From contig NZ_JAAXCY010000007.1 in the NCBI RefSeq assembly GCF_014230465.1, positions 62,001 to 126,000 of the forward strand: 64,000 bases of DNA, in the 5' to 3' direction. Position 1 is the first letter of the stretch; every line of letters starts with the position of its first letter. Position numbers and translations under genes: made by a program. This DNA comes from Pseudomonas cremoris. GTDB taxonomy: Bacteria; Pseudomonadota; Gammaproteobacteria; Pseudomonadales; Pseudomonadaceae. The notes beneath the pieces are model-generated. The model searched no databases. It saw nothing but the letters and a program-made list of their open reading frames with translations, and was not told the origin of the DNA. Positions 24,258 to 32,747 of this stretch are shown one piece after another.

Positions 24258-25453
24258 TTCTTGAAGCGCGCCGCTTCTTCCGAACCTTTGGTGGCGTTGC
24301 CCGCGCTGTAGGAGTGCGCGCCCACGCCGGCCAAAGCGCCACCCTGCACGATGAGGTATTCATCGCGGATCGGTCGGTTGTCGAAATAACATTCGAGAAT
24401 TTCCCGCGTACCCGCCGCATAACGCGCCTGGGCCGACAGGCTGGTGCCGGAGATATGCGGGGTCATGCCGTGGTGCGGCATGCTGCGCCATGGGTGGTCT
24501 TCCGGCGCGGGTTGCGGGAACCACACGTCACCGGCGTACCCGGCGAGTTGGCCGCTTTTGAGTGCTGCAGCGATTGCATCCCGGTCGCACAACTTGCCGC
24601 GCGCGGTATTGATCAGGTACGCGCCGCGCTTGAAGTGCTTGAGCGAATCGGCGTTGATCATGTGCTCGGTTTCAGGGTGTAGCGGGCAGTTCAACGTCAC
24701 CACATCGCAGGCTTTAGCGAGGCTTTCGAGGGTTTCGTGGTAGGTCAGGTTCAGCTCTTTTTCCACCGCTTCCGGCAGGCGGTGACGGTCCATGTAGTGC
24801 AGGTGCATGTCGAACGGCTTGAGCAGGCGCAGTACGCGCAGGCCGATGCGCCCGGCAGCCACAGTGCCCACGTGCATGCCTTCGACATCGTAGGAGCGTG
24901 CCACGCAGTCAGCGATGTTCCAGCCGCCATTGAGCACCCATTGGTGCGACGGCAGGTAGTTACGTACCAGCGCCAACACGCTCATCACCACGTGCTCGGC
25001 CACGCTGTTGCTGTTGCAGTAGGTGACCTCGGCCACGGTGATGCCGCGGTCCATCGCGCCCTGCAAGTCGGTGTGGTCTGAACCAATGCCTGCGGTGACG
25101 ATCATCTTCAGCTTCGGCGCCTTGTCCATGCGCTCGGCGGTCATATAGGCCGGCCAGAACGGCTGGGAGATGACGATTTCAGCGTCGTGCAGCTCGCGCT
25201 CCAGCACGCTGTCGGCGCCGTCCTTGCTGGAGGTCACCACCAATTGATGGCCGTTGGATTCCAGGTACTTGCGCAGGCCCAGCTCGCCGGAAACGCTGCC
25301 GAGCAAGGTGCCGGGCTGGAAGTCGATGGCCTTGGGCGTGGGTAGGGTCTGGCCATCGGGGTAGCGCTCAAGATGAGGCAGGTCATCGCGGGCATAGGTT
25401 TCGGGTTGTCCAGTGATGGGGTCGTCGTAGAGCACACAGATAATCTTCGCCAT
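24254..25453 (-). CDS. fdh: NAD-dependent formate dehydrogenase
   Basis: The 399-residue protein matches the well-studied Pseudomonas sp. 101 enzyme almost throughout. It oxidises formate to CO2 with NAD+ and needs no metal. Visible landmarks are SQPFWPAY, AEVTYCNSNSVAEHV (substrate-binding Asn), the NAD loop GTVAAGRIGL with the following YMDRHRLP Asp that selects NAD over NADP, NTARGKLCDRD (catalytic Arg), VWFPQPAPEDHPW (Gln) and PHISGTS (catalytic His). It is probably cytoplasmic and supplies NADH during C1 oxidation. The HPP gene is coupled downstream; a LysR gene lies 114 bp upstream on the same strand. Confidence 0.97.
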   Translation of the reverse strand: MAKIICVLYDDPITGQPETYARDDLPHLERYPDGQTLPTPKAIDFQPGTLLGSVSGELGLRKYLESNGHQLVVTSSKDGADSVLERELHDAEIVISQPFWPAYMTAERMDKAPKLKMIVTAGIGSDHTDLQGAMDRGITVAEVTYCNSNSVAEHVVMSVLALVRNYLPSHQWVLNGGWNIADCVARSYDVEGMHVGTVAAGRIGLRVLRLLKPFDMHLHYMDRHRLPEAVEKELNLTYHETLESLAKACDVVTLNCPLHPETEHMINADSLKHFKRGAYLINTARGKLCDRDAIAAALKSGQLAGYAGDVWFPQPAPEDHPWRSMPHHGMTPHISGTSLSAQARYAAGTREILECYFDNRPIRDEYLIVQGGALAGVGAHSYSAGNATKGSEEAARFKK

Positions 25454-25567
25454 GGGACCTTCCTTCTTATTGGATTGAGGCAGATCTGTACTGCCTGATC
25501 CGCATATTCCAGCGTCGGGAAAGCCACGGCCAATCGCTTGGGCTGATCTATAGATCAGTTGCGGTTA

Positions 25568-26485
25568 TCAGCAGTGCAGGAAGGCGTCGACCCGGCGTTG
25601 CAGGTCCAATGTGCTGAAAATCGCCAGGGCGCTGCCCAGCAGCAACGGTTGCGGATTGCGCTTGAGCATCACCAGGCCGATCTCTCGTTGCAGCTCCGGC
25701 ATGATCGGCACAGCGGTAATCTCCTGGCGCATTTCGATCAGTGACAACGCGCTATGGGGCACCACGCTGCACAGTCCCGAACAGCGCACGTGGGCGTAGA
25801 GCACGGTCATCGAGTCGGTTTCCACCCGGGGCGAGATGCGTACGCCAGCCTTGGCGAACGCCGCGTCGATCCCTTGGCGGCACTGCATATTGGCGGTGAG
25901 CAGGCACAAGGGCAGGGCGGCGACGTCTTCCCAGGTCAGCTCGGTGGCGCCTTGCAGCAGGCTGTCGTCGCGGGTGATCAGCACGTAGCGTTCCTTAAAC
26001 AGCGGCAACGTCTGGAACTCGCGTAGACGCCCGTCCGACAGGTAGGTCATGCCCAGGTCCAGCTCGAAATTGGAGATTTTCTGCAGCATCTGCGAGGTGG
26101 CCAGGGTGTAGACCTCGTGGCGCATGTCTGGGTACGGGCGCAGGCAATAGTCCGTGAGCATTGGCACCATCGACAGGGTCGTGGGAATTGCGCCGAAACG
26201 CAGCACACCGCTGGGGTGATGCTCGCCAGTGCCGACCTCTTGGCGCATCGAATCGCAGTCCGACAGGATGCGCCGCGCCCACGCCAGCACCCGCTCTCCG
26301 TCGGCTGTGAACCCTTCGAAGCGCCGGCTGCGCTGGACCACACACACGCCCAATTCCTGCTCAAGGCTGCGGATGGCACCCGACAGCGCCGGTTGGGAGA
26401 TATTGCAGCGTTCGGCGGCACGCCCAAAGTGTTGCTCCTGGGCCAGGGTCACGAGGTAGTTGAGTTGGCGCAGCAACATGGGCAT
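25568..26485 (-). CDS. LysR-family regulator upstream of formate dehydrogenase
   Basis: The 305-residue regulator has the HTH FGRAAERCNISQPALSGAIRSLEQELG (residues ~20-47) and a typical effector domain with TYLSDGRLREF and MQCRQGIDAAF. It lies just upstream of fdh in the same direction, so it is a candidate regulator of formate oxidation or of the periplasmic hydrolase upstream. A second ATG two codons in (26479) is an equally possible start. Confidence 0.9.
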   Translation of the reverse strand: MPMLLRQLNYLVTLAQEQHFGRAAERCNISQPALSGAIRSLEQELGVCVVQRSRRFEGFTADGERVLAWARRILSDCDSMRQEVGTGEHHPSGVLRFGAIPTTLSMVPMLTDYCLRPYPDMRHEVYTLATSQMLQKISNFELDLGMTYLSDGRLREFQTLPLFKERYVLITRDDSLLQGATELTWEDVAALPLCLLTANMQCRQGIDAAFAKAGVRISPRVETDSMTVLYAHVRCSGLCSVVPHSALSLIEMRQEITAVPIMPELQREIGLVMLKRNPQPLLLGSALAIFSTLDLQRRVDAFLHC

Positions 26486-26555
26486 CGGGCTCCTTCGGCG
26501 GGGAGCCCTAAGCTACGCAATTGATCGCTATGTAGTAAAGGGTATAGCGATGCGC

Positions 26556-27584
26556 TCACAGATGATCCGCATCAATCACTGCCTTGGCGAACGCTGCGGG
26601 TGCTTCCTGCGGCAGGTTGTGGCCGATGCCGCCATTGATCTGGCGGAACTGGTATTTGCCGGTAAAGCGTTTGGCGTAATCCTCGGGCAAAGGGTGCGGC
26701 GCGCCGTTGGCGTCGCCCTCCAAGGTGATGGTCGGTACACGAATGGCCGGGGCCTGGGCGAGTTTCTGCTCCAGCGGCGCGTAGTGGGGCTCGCCTTGGA
26801 CCAGGCCCAGGCGCCAGCGATAGTTGAACACCGTGATGGCGACGTGATCCGGGTTCTGTAGGCCCTTGGCGCTGCGCTCGAAGGTGGCGTCGTCGAATTT
26901 CCATTGAGGCGAGGCGGTTTGCCAGATCAGCTTGGCAAAGTCATGGGTGTTTTTCTGGTAACCGGCGGCGCCCCGCTCGGTGGCGAAGTAGAACTGGTAC
27001 CACCATTGCCGCTCGGCCTCTGGCGGCAGTGGATTTTTACCTGCGGCCTGGTTGCCGATCAGGTAGCCGCTGACGGACACCAGCGCCTTGACCCGCTCCG
27101 GCCACAGTGCCGAGACAATGTCCGCCGAGCGTGCGCCCCAGTCGTAGCCGCCGAGCACCGCTTGCTTGATCTTCAGCGCGTCCATGAAGTCGATCACGTC
27201 ACTGGCCAATGCCGCCGGTTGCCCATTGCGCAGAGTCTTGTCCGAGAGGAAATGCGTGTCGCCATAACCCCGTGCATAGGGGATCAGCACGCGATAACCC
27301 TTGGCTGCCAGCAACGGCGCAACCTGGGCGTAGCTATCGATATCGTAGGGCCAACCGTGCAGAAGGATCACCGCCTGGCCGCTCGCTGGGCCGACTTCGG
27401 CGTAGGCCACATCCAGCAAGCCGGCCTTGACGTGCTTGAGCGCGCCGAAGGCCGATTGGGTGACGGGGGCGGGGATGTTGATCTCCGGCATTTCGGCGCT
27501 GGCCCTGCCGATGATGCCCAATTGAAATAGCGCAAAGGCCAGGAAGAGGGGACGTTTGGAGCGGCGATTCAACTGAGCGTGCAT
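26556..27584 (-). CDS. Exported alpha/beta hydrolase (dehalogenase/epoxide-hydrolase-like)
   Basis: The 342-residue protein has a signal peptide ending near RASAEM, then an alpha/beta hydrolase with oxyanion motif HGWPYD and the nucleophile elbow GGYDWGA, in which Asp is the nucleophile as in haloalkane dehalogenases and epoxide hydrolases. A cap with WWYQFYFAT and a C-terminal GGIGHNLPQE His follow. A periplasmic location is expected. The substrate is unknown. A long inverted repeat upstream (27678-27714) may be its operator. Confidence 0.85.
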   Translation of the reverse strand: MHAQLNRRSKRPLFLAFALFQLGIIGRASAEMPEINIPAPVTQSAFGALKHVKAGLLDVAYAEVGPASGQAVILLHGWPYDIDSYAQVAPLLAAKGYRVLIPYARGYGDTHFLSDKTLRNGQPAALASDVIDFMDALKIKQAVLGGYDWGARSADIVSALWPERVKALVSVSGYLIGNQAAGKNPLPPEAERQWWYQFYFATERGAAGYQKNTHDFAKLIWQTASPQWKFDDATFERSAKGLQNPDHVAITVFNYRWRLGLVQGEPHYAPLEQKLAQAPAIRVPTITLEGDANGAPHPLPEDYAKRFTGKYQFRQINGGIGHNLPQEAPAAFAKAVIDADHL

Positions 27585-27677
27585 GGCGAGCCTCCTGCGG
27601 CTTGATGTGTGCCTGGCCGTCAGTTGAACGCGGTGCTGTGTCTGCTCTGTTTCAAAAAAGCGCGAGAGTTAAAGGCT

Positions 27678-27714
27678 CTGTATCGCAATGGTCTGCGTAC
27701 ACACTGCGATACAG
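27678..27714. promoter_or_regulatory. Inverted repeat, candidate operator
   Basis: Perfect 10-bp arms CTGTATCGCA (27678-27687) and TGCGATACAG (27705-27714) are separated by 17 bp. The repeat lies ~95 bp upstream of the hydrolase start and 9 bp past the autotransporter stop. The long spacer suits a dimeric regulator better than a terminator, and there is no T-run. Confidence 0.45.
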
Positions 27715-27722
27715 ACGGGGGG

Positions 27723-30302
27723 TCAAAACTGCATTCGCAACCCCACTGTGCCCTGGCGACCGTTGAAGGTATTGCTGTCCAGGTTGCGGTTGTAGCCGAC
27801 CTCGCCGTACAGGCTGATACCGGATGCCACTTTAAGATTGGCGCCAAGACTGACCCCCATCGTGGTGGATTTCTGCTCGGTCACGATGTCTGTAACGTCT
27901 GCAAACGTCACCGTATTTTGCCCACCTTTTGTATGCCAGACGTTGGCACGCGCATAGGGTTGCAGGAGCATGCCACTGAGTGGGTAGTCGCCGCTCAGGC
28001 GCACGCCCAGCCGGGTGGTCACCAGAGTGTCGGCGTCGTAGGACACGTCGGAGATGCCGTCGTTTTGGCTATCCAGTTTGGTCTTGCTGACGATTACCTG
28101 GGCCTGGGGCTCGATCATCCATTGCTGTGTGAGCGGCAGCGGCCAACCCACCTCAGCCGAAGCGGCCACGTTATGGCCACGTGTCTTCATTTTTACACCA
28201 CGGTCTGACTCGTTGTGACCGTCGAAGCGGGTACCCATCACGACCAGGTCCAGGTAGGCCCGGTTGGGGTTGATCAGCGTCCAATACACGCCCAGGCTAT
28301 CGCCGCGCAAGGTGGTGCTGCCAGCGTCCTTGTTTTGCCAGCCGCCGTTGAAACCCTTGATGTCACCGGTTAAACGGCTATGGCCGACGAAGAACCCGAC
28401 GTGTTGGGTCAGGCCGTTGCCCAGGGTGTTGGCAAACACGTCACTGCCCACCTGAAACCCGGTCATCGAGCTGTCCAGCGTGGGGTTGACCGTGCCTGCA
28501 AAGCTTTGCCGGCTATTGCTGCCATACACCCGTCCCCAGCCCGCCGTGAGGGGGCTTGTCTGTAGCTGTTGGCCCTGGTCGCCCATGCGTTCGTGATAAG
28601 TCCCCAGCATGGCCTGGACGACTTGTTGTGCGGCTGGAAACACCGCCGCGTAGATCGGTACTTCCCGGCGGTAGATTGGAAGCGGTGTGACGCCCGGGTT
28701 CGGTGGCAACGGCGGCGTTCCCTCCACGGGCGTCGGCAGTGGCACGATAATCGTAGGGTCAGGGTCGGGCGGCGGGACGACAGGCACGGTAGAGCGCAAG
28801 TAGTAGTTTTCTGCGGTACCGGCAGTGACTCCGCCCTTGAACAGGTAGTAATCAAACGCACCGGCCGAGGCGGGTGCCGCCAGGGTGAAGGCGCTTGCGC
28901 CACCGGTAGCACCGTTGGTGGCGAGCACGACTTGAATACCGTCCTGAAGCGTCGCCGCCCCAGTGCCCCCGAGGTTAGTGATATTAATCCCCGTATTGCC
29001 TTGGATCGTGCCTTGGCTGACCACCAGTTTGTCGCTGGCCGAACCATCGGCGCCCAGCACCGTTTGCAAGGCAAGCGTGCCGCCGGTGCCGTTGTAGTTG
29101 CCATTGACGGTCAGCGTATCGGTAGCGGTGGAACTGCCGGTGGTCATGTCGATGCTGCCGCTGTTGTTCAGCGTCACCAATTGCCCAGCGGTGTAAGCGC
29201 TGAGAATGCCGGTGTCGACCAGCAATTTACTGCTGCCGCCAAGCGTCATGGTGCCCGTGCCTGTGCCTGGGTCACCGAGCACAAAGGTGCCGCCAAGTCT
29301 GAAGCTGGCGTTGTTTTGCAGCGTCACTTGCTCCCACTGGGTATAGCGTCCCGGTGTATCAGCCTGGGTATTGTCGAGTATGAGCGTGTCGGTCCCCAGG
29401 CCGCCGTCAATCAGCGGCGTCGTGGACAGTTGGGTTGCAGTCAGGTTCTGGAGAAGTGCGGTGTCAGTACCGTCGCCCATCAAAATAAGGCCCCGGATGA
29501 CACCGCCGCCGATCCAATTGAACTGGTCGTTACCGGTGCTGGCAAGGATCTGCCCCCCGATAGTGCCACCCGTGACGGTGATAACGTCGTTGCCACCACT
29601 GGTGCTGACGTTCCCGACGATAAGGCTGGTGCCCGAGATCAGAATCGTATCGTCGTCAAAGCCGGTCACCAGGTTGCCGAGGATCGTCCCGCCGCGCATA
29701 TCGAACAGGTTTTTATCCAGCCTCATGTCGACGCGGCCAATGGTGCCGCCAGTCATCAAGGCGTCATCCCCATTCAGGAAGGCCCCGGTGATGGTGCCCG
29801 CGTTCATGACAAACGTGTCGTGGGCGTCGCCCTGGTCCAGCGATGCAATGGTGCCCCCGCTCATTGAAAAGCTGTCCCTGCCGTCTCCCTGAAACACGTC
29901 GCCAATTTGCCCGCCACTGATCTGCACAATATCCGCGCCCGAACCCTGTGTTAGCGATCCGCTGATCGAGCCGTTGTTCATCTGAAAAATGTTGTTTCCG
30001 TTACCCTGATTCAGGGAACCGTTGATGTGCATGCCTGTGCTGTTGGCGTCAAGGAAGGTCACGACGTCGATACCTGCACCAAACGTGACATTTCCCGCGA
30101 TGGTCCCGGTTCCCGACATGCTCAGCGTATTGTTGCCGCCATTGTCAGTGAACCCGGCAGCGATGCCACTGTTGCACGTATAAGTGTCATCCCCGGCGGT
30201 GGGGACGATAATACAGGCACCCTGGCTGATAGCAGGCCAAATGAAAATGGCTACCGAGCAGGCGAAATACAGGGAGAGAGAGGGTGTTGTCGGTGCGCGC
30301 AT
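27723..30302 (-). CDS. Autotransporter (type Va) with repeat-rich passenger
   Basis: The 859-residue protein starts at 30302 after AAGGA and has a signal peptide (to about residue 29). Residues ~55-275 hold imperfect ~20-25-residue repeats with recurring GGTI, GxDxI and GNV motifs, predicting a beta-helix stalk. A second passenger part follows, then a Pro-rich linker (PPPDPDPTIIVPLPTPVEGT, about 525-560) and a C-terminal autotransporter barrel (~586-859) ending in GLRMQF with terminal Phe. It should be displayed on the cell surface, probably as an adhesin. No protease or esterase motif is visible in the passenger. Confidence 0.88.
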   Translation of the reverse strand: MRAPTTPSLSLYFACSVAIFIWPAISQGACIIVPTAGDDTYTCNSGIAAGFTDNGGNNTLSMSGTGTIAGNVTFGAGIDVVTFLDANSTGMHINGSLNQGNGNNIFQMNNGSISGSLTQGSGADIVQISGGQIGDVFQGDGRDSFSMSGGTIASLDQGDAHDTFVMNAGTITGAFLNGDDALMTGGTIGRVDMRLDKNLFDMRGGTILGNLVTGFDDDTILISGTSLIVGNVSTSGGNDVITVTGGTIGGQILASTGNDQFNWIGGGVIRGLILMGDGTDTALLQNLTATQLSTTPLIDGGLGTDTLILDNTQADTPGRYTQWEQVTLQNNASFRLGGTFVLGDPGTGTGTMTLGGSSKLLVDTGILSAYTAGQLVTLNNSGSIDMTTGSSTATDTLTVNGNYNGTGGTLALQTVLGADGSASDKLVVSQGTIQGNTGINITNLGGTGAATLQDGIQVVLATNGATGGASAFTLAAPASAGAFDYYLFKGGVTAGTAENYYLRSTVPVVPPPDPDPTIIVPLPTPVEGTPPLPPNPGVTPLPIYRREVPIYAAVFPAAQQVVQAMLGTYHERMGDQGQQLQTSPLTAGWGRVYGSNSRQSFAGTVNPTLDSSMTGFQVGSDVFANTLGNGLTQHVGFFVGHSRLTGDIKGFNGGWQNKDAGSTTLRGDSLGVYWTLINPNRAYLDLVVMGTRFDGHNESDRGVKMKTRGHNVAASAEVGWPLPLTQQWMIEPQAQVIVSKTKLDSQNDGISDVSYDADTLVTTRLGVRLSGDYPLSGMLLQPYARANVWHTKGGQNTVTFADVTDIVTEQKSTTMGVSLGANLKVASGISLYGEVGYNRNLDSNTFNGRQGTVGLRMQF
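29477..30140 (-). repeat. Degenerate tandem repeats in the autotransporter passenger
   Basis: The coding repeats are diverged at the DNA level but clear in protein: successive GGQIGDV, GGTIASL, AGTITGA, GGTIGRV, GGTILGN and GGTIGGQ units, each about 20-25 residues apart. These are typical of beta-solenoid rungs. Confidence 0.65.
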
Positions 30303-30552
30303 GATCCGTCCTTGTTCAAGGGGGATGTGTCCTGACCGGCATAAGCAGGGCTCGGACCAGACCATGACAACGTTATGCGCAGTACGGATCAGGGACAGCG
30401 GGTTACCTGTTTCGGAAAACAGCGGCCAATGCAGAGAGTTGGCATGGATTTCTCGACTGCACATCAACCAGTGCAGGGCTTTTTGCACCTTAGACGCTGT
30501 TCGATAAGGCCGCTACTGTCAGAAGTAACAGGTACAGACGAGTGGGAGCGTT

Positions 30553-31314
30553 CTACGAAAGCACAATCTCGTAAGGTTCGCGCATCCGCTCCAGCAGCAC
30601 CTGCGCCAACATCGGTGCGAGGCCGATTTGCGGGTCACCCACCAGTTGGCTGGCGTATGCATGCACTGCGTGAAGCTTGCGTGCCACGCTCCAGGTGTCC
30701 AGGCGCACTTTACGCGCGCGTTGCCAGGGGATCACCGCGCCTTCACGGGCCGGCCAGTGCCAGGCCCAGATCGGCAACTCATACAGCTGTGCGCCCACCA
30801 GGCTACAGGCTTTGGCACTGGCCCGGCCCACGGCGTCGTGGTCTTCATTGCCGTCATCGCGCCAAGTGGAAAACACCACATCGCCGGGTTGCAGGTAACG
30901 CGCAATGAACTGGCTGAGCTGCGGCTCACGAGCGGCCAGGGCGTTGTCGCAAAAACCGCCACGAATCCACTTCAAACTGTGCAACGGCATACCCAGGCGG
31001 CGCAGTGCTTCGGCACTTTCCTGTGGGCGTACCACGCTCAGCCGGCTGACCGGCCACACCTGGGAGCCCGGATGGCTGGCGCTGCCGTCAGTGATGGAGA
31101 TCAGTTGCAGAGGGTGTTCCAGGGTACTGAGCAGTTGTAGCAAACCGCCGCAGGCCAGCACTTCATCACCGGGGTGGGGAGCGATAATCACCACGCGCGC
31201 ACCGGGCGGTACCAGTGAGGAAGTCGAGATAGGGGGGATTTGCGCCAACTGCGGGGCGCTGTTCCAGATTTGCGCCGGGCCGCGGCGGCCTTCGCTTAAC
31301 GAGGCAGGCTTCAT
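30553..31314 (-). CDS. PIG-L (LmbE-like) family protein with altered HPGDE motif
   Basis: The 253-residue protein starting MKPASLSEGRRGP is a close paralogue of the PIG-L gene at 32744-33502: the two share the VVIIAPHP, GGL.QL, SVTDGSASHPGSQ-like, LSVVRPQES and DHDAVGRAS regions. The zinc/catalytic motif is HPGDE (residues 47-51) instead of HPDDE, so the Asp that acts as general base in characterised enzymes such as MshB is Gly. It may be inactive, regulatory, or use another base. It is separated from the glycosyltransferase upstream by 177 bp. Confidence 0.88.
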   Translation of the reverse strand: MKPASLSEGRRGPAQIWNSAPQLAQIPPISTSSLVPPGARVVIIAPHPGDEVLACGGLLQLLSTLEHPLQLISITDGSASHPGSQVWPVSRLSVVRPQESAEALRRLGMPLHSLKWIRGGFCDNALAAREPQLSQFIARYLQPGDVVFSTWRDDGNEDHDAVGRASAKACSLVGAQLYELPIWAWHWPAREGAVIPWQRARKVRLDTWSVARKLHAVHAYASQLVGDPQIGLAPMLAQVLLERMREPYEIVLS

Positions 31315-31491
31315 GGGTGTCACATCCTTGTCGATTGATGCGGGGTCGTGCCCCGTTGACGGGACGACTCTCTTTTTTCCACTACAGGCTCCGCTGCGGT
31401 GGTTGCGTGGCACTCCAACCCTGGATTACCAGCAAGGCGTTGTCAGCATAGACAAGGTTCCGTTGCTTTCACATGACGTAACGTCGTTTTT

Positions 31492-32151
31492 TTACGACGC
31501 CTGCACCAGGCTCTTCAAATAATCACCAAACCCACCTTGGGCCCGCGCCTCCAGCCGCGCGCTGGTGACGACCTGCGGGCTATGGCTCCAGGCGATCAGT
31601 GCGCCGCAGCGTTCGAGATCGCGCACCAATTGCACATCTTCATGGCACGCTAACGGTTCAAAGCCACCGGCACGTATATAAGCACCCGCGCTGATACCGA
31701 GGTTGGCGCCGTGGATGTGGCGATGACCATCGCACGCTTGATAGCCCTGCAGGTAACGGATCTGCGCCGCCGAGTCGAAGCCTTCGCTCCACGTATCGAC
31801 GGTGACGGTGCCGCACACGGCGTCGGCGTTCAGTGCAAGCTGCGCTACCAGCCAGTCCGGCGCCACGCGGCTGTCGGCGTCGGTGCAGGAGATCCAGCGC
31901 GCCCCCTGGTTAAGCAGATGCCGCGCACCCACACCACGCACGTGCCCGACATTGCGCGCCTGTACTTCCAGGCGCTGAACGGCAAAGGTTTGGGCAATTG
32001 CGCCGCTGGCGTCGCTGCAACTGTCGAGCACCACCAGAATCTGCACCGATTCGCCCAACAGTCCCGGATGGCGGGCGGCGATCAGCGCTGCCTCAAGGCA
32101 TTCGCCCAACAGCGCTTCCTCGTTATGTACCGGGATCAGTATGCCGATCAT
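31492..32151 (-). CDS. Family-2 glycosyltransferase
   Basis: The 219-residue enzyme has the GT-A start ILIPVHNEEALLGECLEAAL, a VLDSCSDASG nucleotide-binding loop and a DAD metal site at residues 91-93 (ISCTDADSRVAPDWL), followed by an acceptor region (FEPLACHEDVQLVRDLER). There are no membrane helices, so it is a soluble transferase adding one sugar from a nucleotide-sugar. Its start overlaps the methyltransferase stop as ATGA, making it the last gene of a four-gene coupled module. Confidence 0.9.
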   Translation of the reverse strand: MIGILIPVHNEEALLGECLEAALIAARHPGLLGESVQILVVLDSCSDASGAIAQTFAVQRLEVQARNVGHVRGVGARHLLNQGARWISCTDADSRVAPDWLVAQLALNADAVCGTVTVDTWSEGFDSAAQIRYLQGYQACDGHRHIHGANLGISAGAYIRAGGFEPLACHEDVQLVRDLERCGALIAWSHSPQVVTSARLEARAQGGFGDYLKSLVQAS

Positions 32152-32747
32152 CGCAAGCCCTCAAGGGTGGCAACCGAAGTGCCGTCGCGGCCCCACAGGT
32201 CGAGAAGAAAATCAGCTTCGTGATGGCGGGCTAACAGTGGCATTTCGAGCCGCTCCTGAAGTAACCCGTGCACGTGTTCGCCGGTTTGCGGACAACCCGC
32301 AATGGCGGGGCGCCAATGGCAGGCGAGCAATTGGCCGTCGTCGGTCAAGCTGTCGAGGGCGCGGTCGATCAATACGTTCAAGTCGTCTGGGTCGAGGTAG
32401 TAGCAGAGTTCGCTCAATACGATCAGGTCGAAGCGGCCCGCTGGCCATTGCGCCGGCAAGTATCCTTGCTGCACCTCGGCATGGGGGAAACCCAGGAGGC
32501 GGCCGCGCGCCAACGCGACGGCTGCGCAGGCCGTGTCACAACACATCAAACGATCACAGCGTGGCGCCAGTTCAAAGCTCAACTCGCCATTGGCGCAACC
32601 CGGCTCAAACACCGACGTATAGCGGGGACGGGTCAGCATCGCCATGGTCAACGCACGCTTGCGGCGCTCATACCAACGTTGGCGAAAAGCCCAAGGGTCG
32701 TCGTTATCGGCAAACAGTTGGTCGAAGTAGGGCGTGGCCACGCTCAT
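32148..32747 (-). CDS. NodS-like SAM-dependent methyltransferase
   Basis: The 199-residue protein starts MSVATPYFDQLFADNDDPWAF and contains WYERRKRALTMA, SAM motif I FEPGCANGELS (47-57), and the FDLIVLSELCYYLDP motif, a set typical of NodS-type enzymes. Rhizobial NodS N-methylates the glucosamine freed by a deacetylase in Nod-factor synthesis. I chose the ATG at 32747, which overlaps the PIG-L stop as ATGA. A methylated amino sugar is an attractive but unproved product. Confidence 0.9.
   Translation of the reverse strand: MSVATPYFDQLFADNDDPWAFRQRWYERRKRALTMAMLTRPRYTSVFEPGCANGELSFELAPRCDRLMCCDTACAAVALARGRLLGFPHAEVQQGYLPAQWPAGRFDLIVLSELCYYLDPDDLNVLIDRALDSLTDDGQLLACHWRPAIAGCPQTGEHVHGLLQERLEMPLLARHHEADFLLDLWGRDGTSVATLEGLR

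Noticed and set aside
23284..25453. Molybdenum-dependent formate dehydrogenase unit suggested by the adjacent Mop gene
   Set aside because: The dehydrogenase is the metal-free NAD type and the Mop gene is on the opposite strand, so the link is coincidental as far as the sequence shows.
28569..29867. 432-codon plus-strand frame opposite the autotransporter
   Set aside because: It mirrors the repeat-rich passenger gene, has no recognisable domain, and is explained by GC-biased codon use on the coding strand.
29477..30140. CRISPR-like or satellite array
   Set aside because: The repeats are diverged coding repeats of the autotransporter; spacing and sequence do not fit CRISPR.
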